DNA of 39,139 bases from Planctomycetota bacterium. Lineage in GTDB: Bacteria; Planctomycetota; JACQVV01; JASMLP01. The notes below the pieces were generated by a model. That model ran no database searches. It saw only the letters and a program-made list of their open reading frames with translations, and was not told the origin of the DNA. Position 1 is the first letter of the stretch. Every line of letters starts with the position of its first letter. The stretch lies in assembly GCA_030748635.1 (NCBI GenBank), contig JASMLP010000206.1, positions 1-39,139 on the forward strand. Direction: 5' to 3'. Both the position numbers and the translations under genes were made by a program. Of this stretch, positions 32,104-39,139 are shown one piece after another.

Positions 32104-32871
32104 TTGAAGGATCGTATCGTATTGGTCACAGGTGCTGGACGGGGCATAGGAAAAGAGTGCGCCCTCTCGTTCGCGCGAGCTGGAGCGGCTGGAATTGTTG
32201 TCGCCTCCCGCAACTCAACCGAACTTCAAGAGGTCGCCGACACGATCAACCAGATGGGGTCTCGCAGCATGGTCTTGACGTTAGACATTTCGGATGAAAC
32301 TGCCGTTTCCGAGGCACCTCGAAAAATCGAATCCGATCTCGGTCCGGTCGACATCTTGGTCGGATCTGCTGGCATTGCAGAAAGCGCTCCTCTCACCAAA
32401 ACGCCAACCACCCTATGGGACCGAACGATTGCCACCAATCTGTCCGGTCCTTTTTTTCTGACTCGCTCCTTTCTTCCTGGGATGCTCGAACGAAATTGGG
32501 GTCGTGTTATCCATATCGCTTCCATCGCGGGGAAGGTTGGATTTCCTTACGTCGGAGCCTACTGCGCCTCCAAGCACGGTCTTCTCGGTTTGGTCAAGAC
32601 CGCGGCACTCGAGGTGGCACAGAAAAAGGTTACCGTCAACGCGCTTTGCCCCGGTTACGTGGACACTCCGATGACCGATCGTTCGATTTCAAATATTTCT
32701 CAGCAAACGGGAAAGTCCCAAGAAGAGACACGCTCCTTCCTCGAGGGGCAGAGTCCTCAAAAACGATTATTCACCAGCAAAGAAATTGCTGACGCCGCGA
32801 TATATCTTGCGGGAGATTCGGCGGCGGGGATCAACGGCCAAGCGATTTCAATCTGCGGCGGAACGACATGA
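32104..32871 (+). CDS. Short-chain dehydrogenase/reductase (FabG-like)
   Basis: TTG 32104 follows AAGGAG, which decides this start. The 255-aa product is a classical SDR: cofactor motif TGAGRGIG (about 9-16), LDISDE, structural N-x-x-G in NLSGPFFLT, catalytic Ser in IASIAG, and Y-x-x-x-K in YCASKHG, with the usual LCPGYVDTPM. It should reduce or oxidise a hydroxyacyl or similar alcohol with NAD(P). The nearby thioesterase fits an acyl substrate, for example 3-hydroxyacyl-CoA. Precise substrate unknown. Confidence 0.92.
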   Translation: MKDRIVLVTGAGRGIGKECALSFARAGAAGIVVASRNSTELQEVADTINQMGSRSMVLTLDISDETAVSEAPRKIESDLGPVDILVGSAGIAESAPLTKTPTTLWDRTIATNLSGPFFLTRSFLPGMLERNWGRVIHIASIAGKVGFPYVGAYCASKHGLLGLVKTAALEVAQKKVTVNALCPGYVDTPMTDRSISNISQQTGKSQEETRSFLEGQSPQKRLFTSKEIADAAIYLAGDSAAGINGQAISICGGTT

Positions 32872-33092
32872 TGTTCATACACCACAAACCAAAAGAAGCA
32901 GACCTCCTGAAAGCTCGAGCGTCTTCGCGGTCCGCTCGAAGAAACCTGAGGCCTGCTTCGACTGGATTTATTGTAGAGGGATGCAAAGACAGAGTGCAGC
33001 AAAAACTTGAAAAGCTAGCCCAACTTTTTCTCCGACTCTCTCTTCAAAAATCTCTTTCTTTTTTCAAATCACTTCATCTTTCAATGCCATGA
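32868..33092 (+). CDS. Possible small basic protein between SDR and thioesterase
   Basis: A 74-aa frame overlaps the SDR stop by ATGA (32868-32871) and the thioesterase start by ATGA (33089-33092). That exact tiling is what a coupled gene would show. The product is basic (ARASSRSARRNLRP), then helical (QKLEKLAQLFLRLSLQKSL). The base composition is more A/T-rich at its end than its neighbours, and no family is recognised, so it may be a chance frame or a remnant. Confidence 0.4.
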   Translation: MMFIHHKPKEADLLKARASSRSARRNLRPASTGFIVEGCKDRVQQKLEKLAQLFLRLSLQKSLSFFKSLHLSMP

Positions 33093-33499
33093 CTACTCCA
33101 TTCGGCGAATGGCTAGGAGTCGAAAAGGCTGTTTTCGAAGACTCCTCGTTCACCCTCTCTCTCCCCGTTCACCCTCAGCACTGCAACCGCCGGGGCGTTG
33201 TTCATGGAGGTGTTGTTTCGAGTCTACTCGACATGGCCCTAGGGGGAGCCGTGATCAACTCCATGAATCCTCAAGAGTGGTGTGGAACCGTCTCCCTCTC
33301 GGTTCAGTTCATACGCCCAACTCGCGGCCAAAAAATCACTTGCCGGGGCCACCTCACCGGAAGAGGTCGACAGATCGCTTTCGCATCGGGCGAAGTCATT
33401 GATGGCGAAGGACGTATCAGCGCCACCGCAAGTGGAGTCTGGCACATCTGGCCGGGGCACCCCGACGGCTTACCTCCGACGACCGATCCACCGAAATAG
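33089..33499 (+). CDS. PaaI-type hotdog thioesterase
   Basis: A 136-aa single hotdog domain. The helix-capping motif is CNRRGVVHGGVVSSLLDMALG, matching the HGG...D pattern of PaaI/4HBT thioesterases, with the catalytic Asp in LLDMA. The strands SLSVQFIRPTRG and GRGRQIAFASGEVID follow. It should hydrolyse acyl- or aryl-CoA thioesters in the cytoplasm. Together with the SDR it suggests turnover of an acyl-CoA. The last 30 bases overlap the 3' end of the convergent kinase gene on the other strand. Confidence 0.88.
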   Translation: MTTPFGEWLGVEKAVFEDSSFTLSLPVHPQHCNRRGVVHGGVVSSLLDMALGGAVINSMNPQEWCGTVSLSVQFIRPTRGQKITCRGHLTGRGRQIAFASGEVIDGEGRISATASGVWHIWPGHPDGLPPTTDPPK

Positions 33500-34633
33500 A
33501 CTTCGCGCCATCTGATCCTCGGATTCTGGAACCAAGTCGACATCCTCACCCCGAAGAACCCGATCCAAGTCACGAGCCAACTCCACGCCGTCCGCCTGAC
33601 GAGAGGACTGCTTCTCGGCGAGAGCCTTGCTCAAAACTCTCCCCAAACCTGGCAACTGGGCTTCGATTTGCCCGGATATCGGAGTCGGCACCTGACAGCG
33701 TCCCGTCCGATATAAACGACGAATCTGCTCCCCACTGTGGGGATGCTGTCCAGTCACACACTCCTGAATAATCAACCCCAGAGCGTATACATCGGTGCGA
33801 GGATCCAGATTCCCGATCTCGCCGCGAGCTTGTTCGGGAGCCATGTATCTCGGGGTCCCCACTCGCATTCCCGACCGGGTCATCGGCATTCTCGAAGAGC
33901 CCCAGCCTCGAAGAGATTTTGCCAAACCAAAATCGAGAATGCGAGGTTGGCCATCCGGAGCGACAAGGATATTGGCCGGTTTGAGGTCACGATGAATCAC
34001 GTATCGTTGATGAGCATATCCAGCGGCGGCTGAGATCCGCATGAGTAGTTGTAAAATCTCCCCCGAATCGAGTCCTTGTTGTCGAACCCATCGATCCAAG
34101 TCAACCGCCCCTTCGACCAGATCCATCACCAGATATAAACATGCATGCGCAGATCCGACCTCATGCACTCGAACCATATCAGGGTGGACCAGGCGTTCTG
34201 ACAATCGAGCTTCCCGGCGGAACCGACGCACCTGGTGCTCAGAGGCCTGGGGACCCGCGATCAACAATTTTATCGCGACCAATTTTTTTTTCGTTCGGTG
34301 CCGAGCCCGCACCACAACCCCCATCCCTCCCTGCCCGATAAGTTCCAGAACCTCGAAATCACCCAGTCGAACCCCGGGCCAGGAATCCGCTCGACAGAAC
34401 ACATCGGAAGACGGAAACACTGGATTTCCCGCCGAGTTTTCGAGAGTAAACAGCGCAGTAAGATCCGCGGCGCTCACACCAAAGTCCTGCCCCAGGATCT
34501 GAGTTGCAAACCGAGACTCTCCCCCCCCTTCTAACGCCCTCTGAACCCGCCTGGCTTCTGACTCGTGAATCCACCCTCGTTGAACCGCGGCCTCCAAGAC
34601 GATCCGGTCCTCCTCATCGATCGTCCTGGACAC
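33470..34633 (-). CDS. Ser/Thr protein kinase
   Basis: GTG 34633 follows the M16 peptidase stop without a gap. The 387-aa protein has a helical N-terminal region (about 1-85) like the other two kinases here, then a complete Hanks kinase domain: GQGGMGVV, VAIKLL, VIHRDLKPANIL, LDFGLAKS (normal DFG) and GTPRYMAPEQ. It ends soon after the domain with no membrane helix or sensor, so it is cytoplasmic. Position at the end of an M16 peptidase operon is unusual. Target unknown. Confidence 0.92.
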   Translation of the reverse strand: MSRTIDEEDRIVLEAAVQRGWIHESEARRVQRALEGGGESRFATQILGQDFGVSAADLTALFTLENSAGNPVFPSSDVFCRADSWPGVRLGDFEVLELIGQGGMGVVVRARHRTKKKLVAIKLLIAGPQASEHQVRRFRREARLSERLVHPDMVRVHEVGSAHACLYLVMDLVEGAVDLDRWVRQQGLDSGEILQLLMRISAAAGYAHQRYVIHRDLKPANILVAPDGQPRILDFGLAKSLRGWGSSRMPMTRSGMRVGTPRYMAPEQARGEIGNLDPRTDVYALGLIIQECVTGQHPHSGEQIRRLYRTGRCQVPTPISGQIEAQLPGLGRVLSKALAEKQSSRQADGVELARDLDRVLRGEDVDLVPESEDQMARSLFRWIGRRR

Positions 34634-35908
34634 TCACGTACTCCTGCCCGCAGACGGAGGGCCCGCGACAGATAATGAGTAATGTTCTTCGTTCAAATAT
34701 CGTTGCGCGACAGAACGAAGTTCCTCTACCTTGAGGCGCCCGACCGCTCGCAGGTAACGCAAGGGATAGTCCATTGGCAATCCATACCGTTCCAAAAAAA
34801 CCATGTATCCCGCCTTTTGAGATACCGTTTCGTAACTGGAAGCGTAATTACCACGTACCGTTTCGATCGCGATTTCCAGTTCTTCTCGAGAAGCCAGTTC
34901 CTTTCGAATCCTCTTAACATGTTTCAGAATCCCCTGGATTGCCAATTCGGCATTGCCTGGGTCTGTCCCGATATAGGCCCGAAAAGTCCCAGGAACACGT
35001 CCTGCGTCGGCGCAGATGGAAGCGTAAACGGTATAGGCCAGTCCTTGTTCATCTCGCAGATCTCTCGAGATGCGATCGGTAAAACCGGAACCCGCCCCCA
35101 AAACGGAATCCAGAACTCGGAGGGCCGGATAGGAGGGATCATCTCGCCGAATCCCCAGATGCCCCAGATAGATGTGAACCTGTTCTCGATCCATCGGTAT
35201 CCAAGACCTCCGGACGGTTTTTTGCCTACGAACTCGAAATCGAGGAATCGGAGAAACCGATCTGTTTTTCCAACCACCAAATAACCGCGTTACCAATTTT
35301 GTTACCTGATCGGAATCGACATCACCGCAAATCGAAATCAAGGCATTGGAAGGAACAAACAGCTTTCGATGCAAGGACACCAGATCCCGACGCCGAATTC
35401 GGGACACGGTTTCCGGCGTCCCTTCCGCCGGGCGATGAAAGGGATGCTTTCCGTACACCAGTCGATCAAAAGCCAGACTCGCTTGTCGCGCGGGATTTTC
35501 CTCTGCCTGCTTCATCGCATCCAGAGTTCGAGCTCGCAAACGCGCCAGAGCCTCCTCACCAAATGACGGTCGGAGCAGACAACCCGCGAGTAATTCGAGC
35601 CCGTCCTGAAAATCCTCCGCCAGAAGCTTGATTCGCGCGCCCCGAGTGTCGGTCTTCAGAATGCCTCCAAGAGAATCCACCGCCCGAGAAAGGGCAAAAG
35701 CGTCGAGCCCCTCTTGCCCCTCTTGAAGCATTGCCCCGGTCAACCGAGCCAGACCCGCGCGAAGCGGAGTCTCTCGCAAAACACCCGATCCGATATCGGT
35801 TCGAATCGAGACCACAGGATGCTTTCGACTCTCCAGAAAAAGTAAGGTCAAACCGTTCTTCAGAACACATCGCTTCACGCTGGAAAAAACCGATTGCTCT
35901 ACCATCAA
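34634..35908 (-). CDS. M16-family peptidase homologue lacking the zinc site
   Basis: A 424-aa protein with the M16 fold: KNGLTLLFLE at the start, GSGFTDRISRDLRDEQGLAYTVYA in the second half and a C-terminal helical part. Where the catalytic H-x-x-E-H should stand it has LARLTGAMLQEG, so it cannot bind zinc that way. The R...Y segment in LRDEQGLAYT, which holds substrate in the non-catalytic subunit, is kept. It is therefore the expected partner of the next upstream gene, forming a two-chain peptidase. No signal peptide is visible. Start ATG 35908 (or the next codon, also ATG). Confidence 0.9.
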   Translation of the reverse strand: MMVEQSVFSSVKRCVLKNGLTLLFLESRKHPVVSIRTDIGSGVLRETPLRAGLARLTGAMLQEGQEGLDAFALSRAVDSLGGILKTDTRGARIKLLAEDFQDGLELLAGCLLRPSFGEEALARLRARTLDAMKQAEENPARQASLAFDRLVYGKHPFHRPAEGTPETVSRIRRRDLVSLHRKLFVPSNALISICGDVDSDQVTKLVTRLFGGWKNRSVSPIPRFRVRRQKTVRRSWIPMDREQVHIYLGHLGIRRDDPSYPALRVLDSVLGAGSGFTDRISRDLRDEQGLAYTVYASICADAGRVPGTFRAYIGTDPGNAELAIQGILKHVKRIRKELASREELEIAIETVRGNYASSYETVSQKAGYMVFLERYGLPMDYPLRYLRAVGRLKVEELRSVAQRYLNEEHYSLSVAGPPSAGRST

Positions 35909-35925
35909 GTCTACCTACACATTCT

Positions 35926-37227
35926 CTATTTCTCGGAATGAGTCCGCGGGGTCAACACACCGACGCAACACCCTTGCTCCAAACAGTAGGTTTTCACCAC
36001 CCGGGAAATGTCCCTTGGGGTGACCGAACGCACCTCCTCCCTCACACGCCCCAACGAACGAAACCCGACCAAAGACTCTTCCTGAGCGACCAAAACCGCC
36101 TGACTCAATATGTCCTCTTGCCCAAAAAGATGATCTGCGAGCAACTGCCTTCGAGCACGTTCCAATTCCTCTTGTGAAGGCGGAGTTTTTGCCAGGGATT
36201 GCAATTCGGATCGGATCGCGCGTTCGGCCCGTTTTTCTGTAATTCCCGGCCTCACTTGGCCATAAACCTCGAAGACTCCTCCTTCACATCGCGGCATCTG
36301 GAATGCGTTGATCTCCAGGAAGAGCTGTCTCTTATTCACCAGTCGCTCCTGCAATCGACTCGACCGACCCGCGGCGAGAACATGGGATGCCAGATCCAAC
36401 GCATGATGATCCGGATGGCCGCGCGACACCGAATGGTAAAACATCTGGATCCGTGACAATTCCACCTCGGACTCCAGCTGAACTCGCCGCTCTCCTCGAA
36501 AGGGAGGTTCAGTCATCCTTCTCCTAGGCGAAGGGAGTCGACCACGAAATCTGCCAAAATGATGTCGGACTCGCCGAAGTGCCTCCACGTGATTCAGATC
36601 TCCAACCAACACCATGAACGCGTTGCGTGGATGATAGTGGCGGCGATAAAAACGACGCAAATCGACTATGCGCATATTTTCCACATCGGATCTCCAACCC
36701 AAAATGGGGTGTCGATAGGGATGGCAAAGGAATGCGCTCGCCGCGACTTGTTGGTCGAGAAAATCGAGAGGACTGTCTTGGGTCATCCGAATTTCCTCCA
36801 GGATCACCCCCCGCTCCGCTTCGACTTCCCTGGGGTCGAATTGCAAAAACCGCATTCGATCCGCTTCGATCTCCAGAGCTTTCTCCCAGTGCTCTTTGGG
36901 AAATCGAAAATAGTAGGCGGTGAGATCTCGACTGGTGAAAGCGTTGTTTCTTCCCCCGTAGCGGGCGGTGGTCATATCCACATACCCCTTGGGAAAACGT
37001 CGAGACCCCTTGAACATCAAATGCTCCAGGAAGTGAGCCATTCCTGTCTCCCCTTCGACCTCCTGAATCGATCCAACCCGATATCCCATCAAACTCACCA
37101 CAGCGGGTACATCTGGCCGTTCTAAAACCAGCAATTTCAAACCGTTGCTGAGAACCGCCTCATAGACCCCGGTGAAAGGGTCGTAGAGGACCGGGGAACG
37201 GGATATCTTTGAACGGGTAGAACACAT
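35926..37227 (-). CDS. M16-family zinc peptidase, catalytic subunit
   Basis: A 433-aa protein. The inverted zinc motif HFLEH is at residues 65-69 and the third ligand Glu near 145 in ERGVILEEI, so the site is complete. SNGLKLLVLERP and GGRNNAFTSRDLTAYYF are typical. It should cut peptides or small proteins inside a closed chamber made with its partner. ATG 37227 is chosen because the frame further upstream crosses the divergent pseudopilin gene and is unlike the family. A TATACT box on the minus strand (37251-37256) lies about 24 bases upstream and could be its -10. Confidence 0.93.
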   Translation of the reverse strand: MCSTRSKISRSPVLYDPFTGVYEAVLSNGLKLLVLERPDVPAVVSLMGYRVGSIQEVEGETGMAHFLEHLMFKGSRRFPKGYVDMTTARYGGRNNAFTSRDLTAYYFRFPKEHWEKALEIEADRMRFLQFDPREVEAERGVILEEIRMTQDSPLDFLDQQVAASAFLCHPYRHPILGWRSDVENMRIVDLRRFYRRHYHPRNAFMVLVGDLNHVEALRRVRHHFGRFRGRLPSPRRRMTEPPFRGERRVQLESEVELSRIQMFYHSVSRGHPDHHALDLASHVLAAGRSSRLQERLVNKRQLFLEINAFQMPRCEGGVFEVYGQVRPGITEKRAERAIRSELQSLAKTPPSQEELERARRQLLADHLFGQEDILSQAVLVAQEESLVGFRSLGRVREEVRSVTPRDISRVVKTYCLEQGCCVGVLTPRTHSEK

Positions 37228-37335
37228 GGGCAGAAGGGGCGAAATCTCACAGTATAGCAAAGCTCTATCACGTAGCCCCCTCAGGAAAAGGCACTTCGAA
37301 CCGATTCGCCCACGGCGACTTTCTTGGGAGGATGG

Positions 37336-37363
37336 TTGACAATCTTTCAAGTGAAAGGACAAT
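37336..37363 (+). promoter_or_regulatory. Promoter of the pseudopilin gene
   Basis: TTGACA (37336-37341) and GACAAT (37358-37363) are 16 bases apart. The -35 is perfect and the -10 matches four of six positions. The start would lie about 30 nt before ATG 37399. Confidence 0.5.
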
Positions 37364-37398
37364 GGGCATCTCTTTAGGGGACTTGAGGACACGAATTC

Positions 37399-37980
37399 AT
37401 GCGTCGAACGCACGGCTTCACCATCATCGAACTCCTTGTTGTCTTGGCGATCATAGGACTTCTTGCCGGGATGCTCCTTCCAGCCTTGCAAAGCATCAAG
37501 GAAAAAGCCCGACAGGCTCAATGTAAATCCAATCTGAAACAGATTGGATTGGGGCTAGCTGCGTACCACACCGCCTACGATCGTTATCCCAACTCTTCGG
37601 GAGCAGCGTTTCTCGGCACACTCTACGCCACGGACCATGTCCCCGATAGCCGAGCCTTTATCTGCCCCAGCAGTCAGGATCCCAATAGCGACACCTTGTT
37701 GCTGCAATCCTATACATCCAATAGCGCCGGTAGCGCTCGCGCATCCAGCGACGGAACCAGTTACCAGGCCCGTAACAACTCCTCCGGTTCACCCTGGCAG
37801 ATCAACGCTCGCGCCATCCGAAATGCTTCCAAAACCTCTCTCGCCGCGGATGATGATTCCGTGTACCACAGTGGAGACGCGGATACTATTTTCATCTTGC
37901 TGTTTCTCGATGGCCACGTAGAAGAGGTCAACGACCAGCAGAGTAACTTCAGCGCCCTCTTCCAGCCGCTGGAACCGTAA
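37399..37980 (+). CDS. Type II secretion/pilin-like pseudopilin (DUF1559-like)
   Basis: A 193-aa protein with a prepilin leader: MRRTHG then [20 protein letters not shown], with the conserved Glu at mature position 5. Prepilin peptidase would cut after G6. The helix continues into [20 protein letters not shown], a pattern shared by the many DUF1559/general-secretion pseudopilins of Planctomycetes and relatives. The C-terminal FLDGHVEEV resembles their H-x9-DG end. The globular part is Ser/Asn-rich. No other secretion gene is nearby, so it is a stand-alone copy. GAGGA ten to twelve bases before the ATG. Confidence 0.9.
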   Translation: MRRTHGFTIIELLVVLAIIGLLAGMLLPALQSIKEKARQAQCKSNLKQIGLGLAAYHTAYDRYPNSSGAAFLGTLYATDHVPDSRAFICPSSQDPNSDTLLLQSYTSNSAGSARASSDGTSYQARNNSSGSPWQINARAIRNASKTSLAADDDSVYHSGDADTIFILLFLDGHVEEVNDQQSNFSALFQPLEP

Positions 37981-38001
37981 GCCCGCAGCGGATTCAGGTT
38001 G

Positions 38002-38040
38002 AAACGCCCCGTTTCAATAACTGAAAACAGAGGCGTTTTT
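38002..38040 (+). terminator. Intrinsic terminator after the pseudopilin gene
   Basis: AAACGCC (38002-38008) pairs with GGCGTTT (38032-38038). An inner GTTTCA/TGAAAAC pairing tightens the loop and the stem runs into TTTTT. It lies about 20 bases past the stop. Confidence 0.7.
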
Positions 38041-38121
38041 CGGCGGATTTTCTGATCCGATCGGTCTATTTTCCGGTTTGACCTTTCGAAAGCAGATCAC
38101 CTCATTCGAAAGGGTCCTCCC

Positions 38122-38313
38122 ATGAAACGCACTGTTTCTTGTACTGGATGTGGACAAAAATTCCGGGTGGCAGGTGTCAGTGGACGTATTTTCTTCTGGA
38201 CCTGGGAACCCAAGACACTGCGCTGTCCTCGTTGCCGAAAAATTCGGGTACGAAACCGAACGCAGCGTGCGTCCTTCCATGGAGTTCGTTCCGCAGCCCA
38301 GATCGTAGACTGA
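38122..38313 (+). CDS. Small zinc-ribbon protein (63 aa)
   Basis: Two CxxC knuckles are present: CTGCGQKFRV at residues 7-16 and CPRCRKIRV near 35-43. They are separated by a loop GVSGRIFFWTW, followed by a basic tail RNRTQRASFHG. The first knuckle resembles the MJ0042-type ribbon (C-x-x-C-x-x-x-F-x-V). AAAGG lies about ten bases before ATG 38122. No partner domain is attached. It could bind nucleic acid or a protein. It faces another tiny CxxC protein across the hairpin at 38322-38352. Confidence 0.75.
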   Translation: MKRTVSCTGCGQKFRVAGVSGRIFFWTWEPKTLRCPRCRKIRVRNRTQRASFHGVRSAAQIVD

Positions 38314-38321
38314 AATATCAT

Positions 38322-38352
38322 GATCGGTTCGGGTCGGTGATCCGAACCGATC
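38322..38352. terminator. Two-way terminator hairpin between the two small zinc-ribbon genes
   Basis: GATCGGTTCGG (38322-38332) and CCGAACCGATC (38342-38352) form a perfect 11-bp stem with a 9-base loop. It lies between the stops of two convergent genes, with short A/T stretches on both sides. Confidence 0.65.
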
Positions 38353-38359
38353 TCCTATT

Positions 38360-38533
38360 TCAGGACTCCGATAAAAACGGGTGCTGACAAAGTCGGCATT
38401 TCGTCCGTTTGGGCAGGTTGAGAGCTCGACACTCTGGGCATTGCCGATACGCCCACCGAATCCAGAAGTTGGTGAAAAGATAGGCAACCAGGCAAATGCC
38501 GAAACCGACCAGGAGCCCCTTGAGGACACTCAC
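38360..38533 (-). CDS. 57-aa membrane-anchored zinc-ribbon protein
   Basis: The frame opens at GTG 38533, preceded by GGAGG at a spacing of seven bases, the best ribosome site in this area. The product has one hydrophobic helix at residues 4-24 (LKGLLVGFGICLVAYLFTNF), then a cytoplasmic-type basic zinc ribbon with CPEC (32-35) and CRLC (46-49). It starts three bases after the stop of the HEAT-repeat gene, so it is coupled to it. The topology suggests a membrane-tethered metal-binding domain. No family is recognised. Confidence 0.75.
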   Translation of the reverse strand: MSVLKGLLVGFGICLVAYLFTNFWIRWAYRQCPECRALNLPKRTKCRLCQHPFLSES

Positions 38534-38536
38534 GAA

Positions 38537-39139
38537 CTATCCTCCCACTGACTGCAAAGCGTGATCGATCTGCTGATGAACCGCCGGATCAACTGTCGCC
38601 TTGCGAATCGACCGTAAGGCTTGCTTGGATGCCTCGCGCAAATCGTGGTCTGGATCCATGAGACGCTGAGCCAGAGCGGGAATGGCAGGAATTGCGATCT
38701 CCCCCATCTGCCCCAGGACACCGGCCACCGTGCGCTGGAGGGAAACATCCTCACCGTTGAGAGTTTCTACCAGCCCTTCGATCGACTCCTCTCCTCCGCG
38801 CCCCAGAGCCATCACGGCCATCCGACGCACCCCTGCATCGCGGTCCTTCAAGGATCGGATCAACGGTTTCACTGCTCGACGACTCAAGCGTGGAAGCTCC
38901 ACCAAAATCTTCAGTGCCGACCGCCGAACCTCCAGATCCTTATGTCCAAGAACGATGAGTAGGGCTAATTCTGAGCCAGCCCCGATCTTCTTCAACGCAA
39001 CTGCGGCTTCTCGTCGTACAGTCAAAACATCTCCGAGGCGCTTGGCCAGAACGACCGAAGCTGGCGCGGCCGCTGGACCTATTTTTCCAAGGGCCTGGGC
39101 TGCTGCGGTGCGAACGACCTGATCCTCATGTTCCAGCAA
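38537..39139 (-). CDS. HEAT-repeat protein, C-terminal part (cut by window end)
   Basis: The frame is open to the window edge, so the N-terminus is missing; 200 codons are visible. It consists of about five to six HEAT/PBS-lyase-type repeats of 30-40 residues, seen as VVRTAAAQALGKIG, VRREAAVALKKIG, VRRSALKILVEL, VRRMAVMALGRGG, LQRTVAGVLGQMG and LREASKQALRSI. Such repeats form a curved helical scaffold for protein binding. No enzyme motif lies in the visible part. It runs into the small membrane zinc-ribbon gene downstream. Confidence 0.88.
   Translation of the reverse strand: MLEHEDQVVRTAAAQALGKIGPAAAPASVVLAKRLGDVLTVRREAAVALKKIGAGSELALLIVLGHKDLEVRRSALKILVELPRLSRRAVKPLIRSLKDRDAGVRRMAVMALGRGGEESIEGLVETLNGEDVSLQRTVAGVLGQMGEIAIPAIPALAQRLMDPDHDLREASKQALRSIRKATVDPAVHQQIDHALQSVGG

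Noticed and set aside
37228-37521. N-terminal extension of the catalytic M16 peptidase
   Set aside because: The extra 98 codons cross the divergent pseudopilin promoter and gene start and have no similarity to the M16 fold.
38014-38529. A 171-codon minus-strand frame
   Set aside because: It runs through a terminator, the antisense of the 63-aa zinc-ribbon gene and the two-way hairpin, and competes with the much better 57-aa zinc-ribbon frame that has a ribosome site.
1-39139. CRISPR arrays, insertion sequences, phage or defence systems
   Set aside because: No regularly spaced repeats, transposase, integrase, Cas, toxin-antitoxin or restriction genes were seen on either strand.

Overview
The window looks like chromosomal DNA of a Gram-negative-type bacterium, most likely a member of the Planctomycetota or a close PVC relative. 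This is inferred, not proven. The reasons are three Hanks-type Ser/Thr kinases within 39 kb (one with DWG in place of DFG), an FHA-GAF-AAA+ regulator, a DUF1559-like pseudopilin ending in an H-x-D-G type motif, a YdjY-like secreted protein, many GTG/TTG starts with only occasional Shine-Dalgarno sites, and an LPS-kinase (WaaP/Kdo kinase-like) gene that implies an outer membrane. No transposase, integrase, phage gene or CRISPR array is seen; the region reads as core and lineage-specific genes.

Layout. Positions 1-4172 hold the N-terminal part of a kinase (minus), a divergent exported double-thioredoxin protein, and a minus-strand pair of a uracil-DNA-glycosylase-like protein and gpsA. From 4647 to 12633 runs a compressed plus-strand operon in which most junctions overlap by 4 nt: peptide-binding lipoprotein, two DppB/DppC-type permeases, a DUF2062-Maf fusion, a DUF192 lipoprotein, an alpha/beta hydrolase, an M19 membrane dipeptidase and a CinA-like protein. 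It has a good promoter whose -10 box is bracketed by an inverted repeat. No transporter ATPase is present. A small membrane ORF lies just upstream.

Positions 12635-15958 hold a divergent pair: a secreted TPR-like protein and a large kinase with repeated helical domains and a C-terminal zinc ribbon. Positions 16111-19892 (minus) form an RNA/translation cluster, rpmE-prfA-rny-ymdB, with a promoter, leader palindromes and a likely attenuator between rpmE and prfA. A divergent leuB follows with its own promoter and a 5'-leader hairpin. Positions 21604-28875 are a plus-strand run: RsbU/SpoIIE phosphatase, an orphan 188-aa protein, an FHA-GAF-sigma54 activator, purN, two tandem DUF4149-like membrane proteins and a YdjY/coiled-coil secreted protein, with ATGA overlaps from the activator onward.

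Positions 28884-30994 (minus) hold a PlsB-like acyltransferase and a LOG-family protein; gpsA elsewhere in the window would supply glycerol-3-phosphate to the former. A tRNA-Arg(ACG) with a very strong terminator follows, then an LPS-kinase-like gene divergent from an SDR - small ORF - thioesterase operon. Positions 33470-37227 (minus) encode an M16 peptidase pair (one catalytic, one not) followed by a kinase. The right end holds a pseudopilin, two tiny CxxC zinc-ribbon proteins facing each other across a hairpin, and a HEAT-repeat protein cut by the window edge. The most interesting material is the repeated helical domain in the kinases, the DUF2062-Maf fusion, the phosphatase/orphan/FHA-activator cassette, and several small proteins and operator-like repeats.
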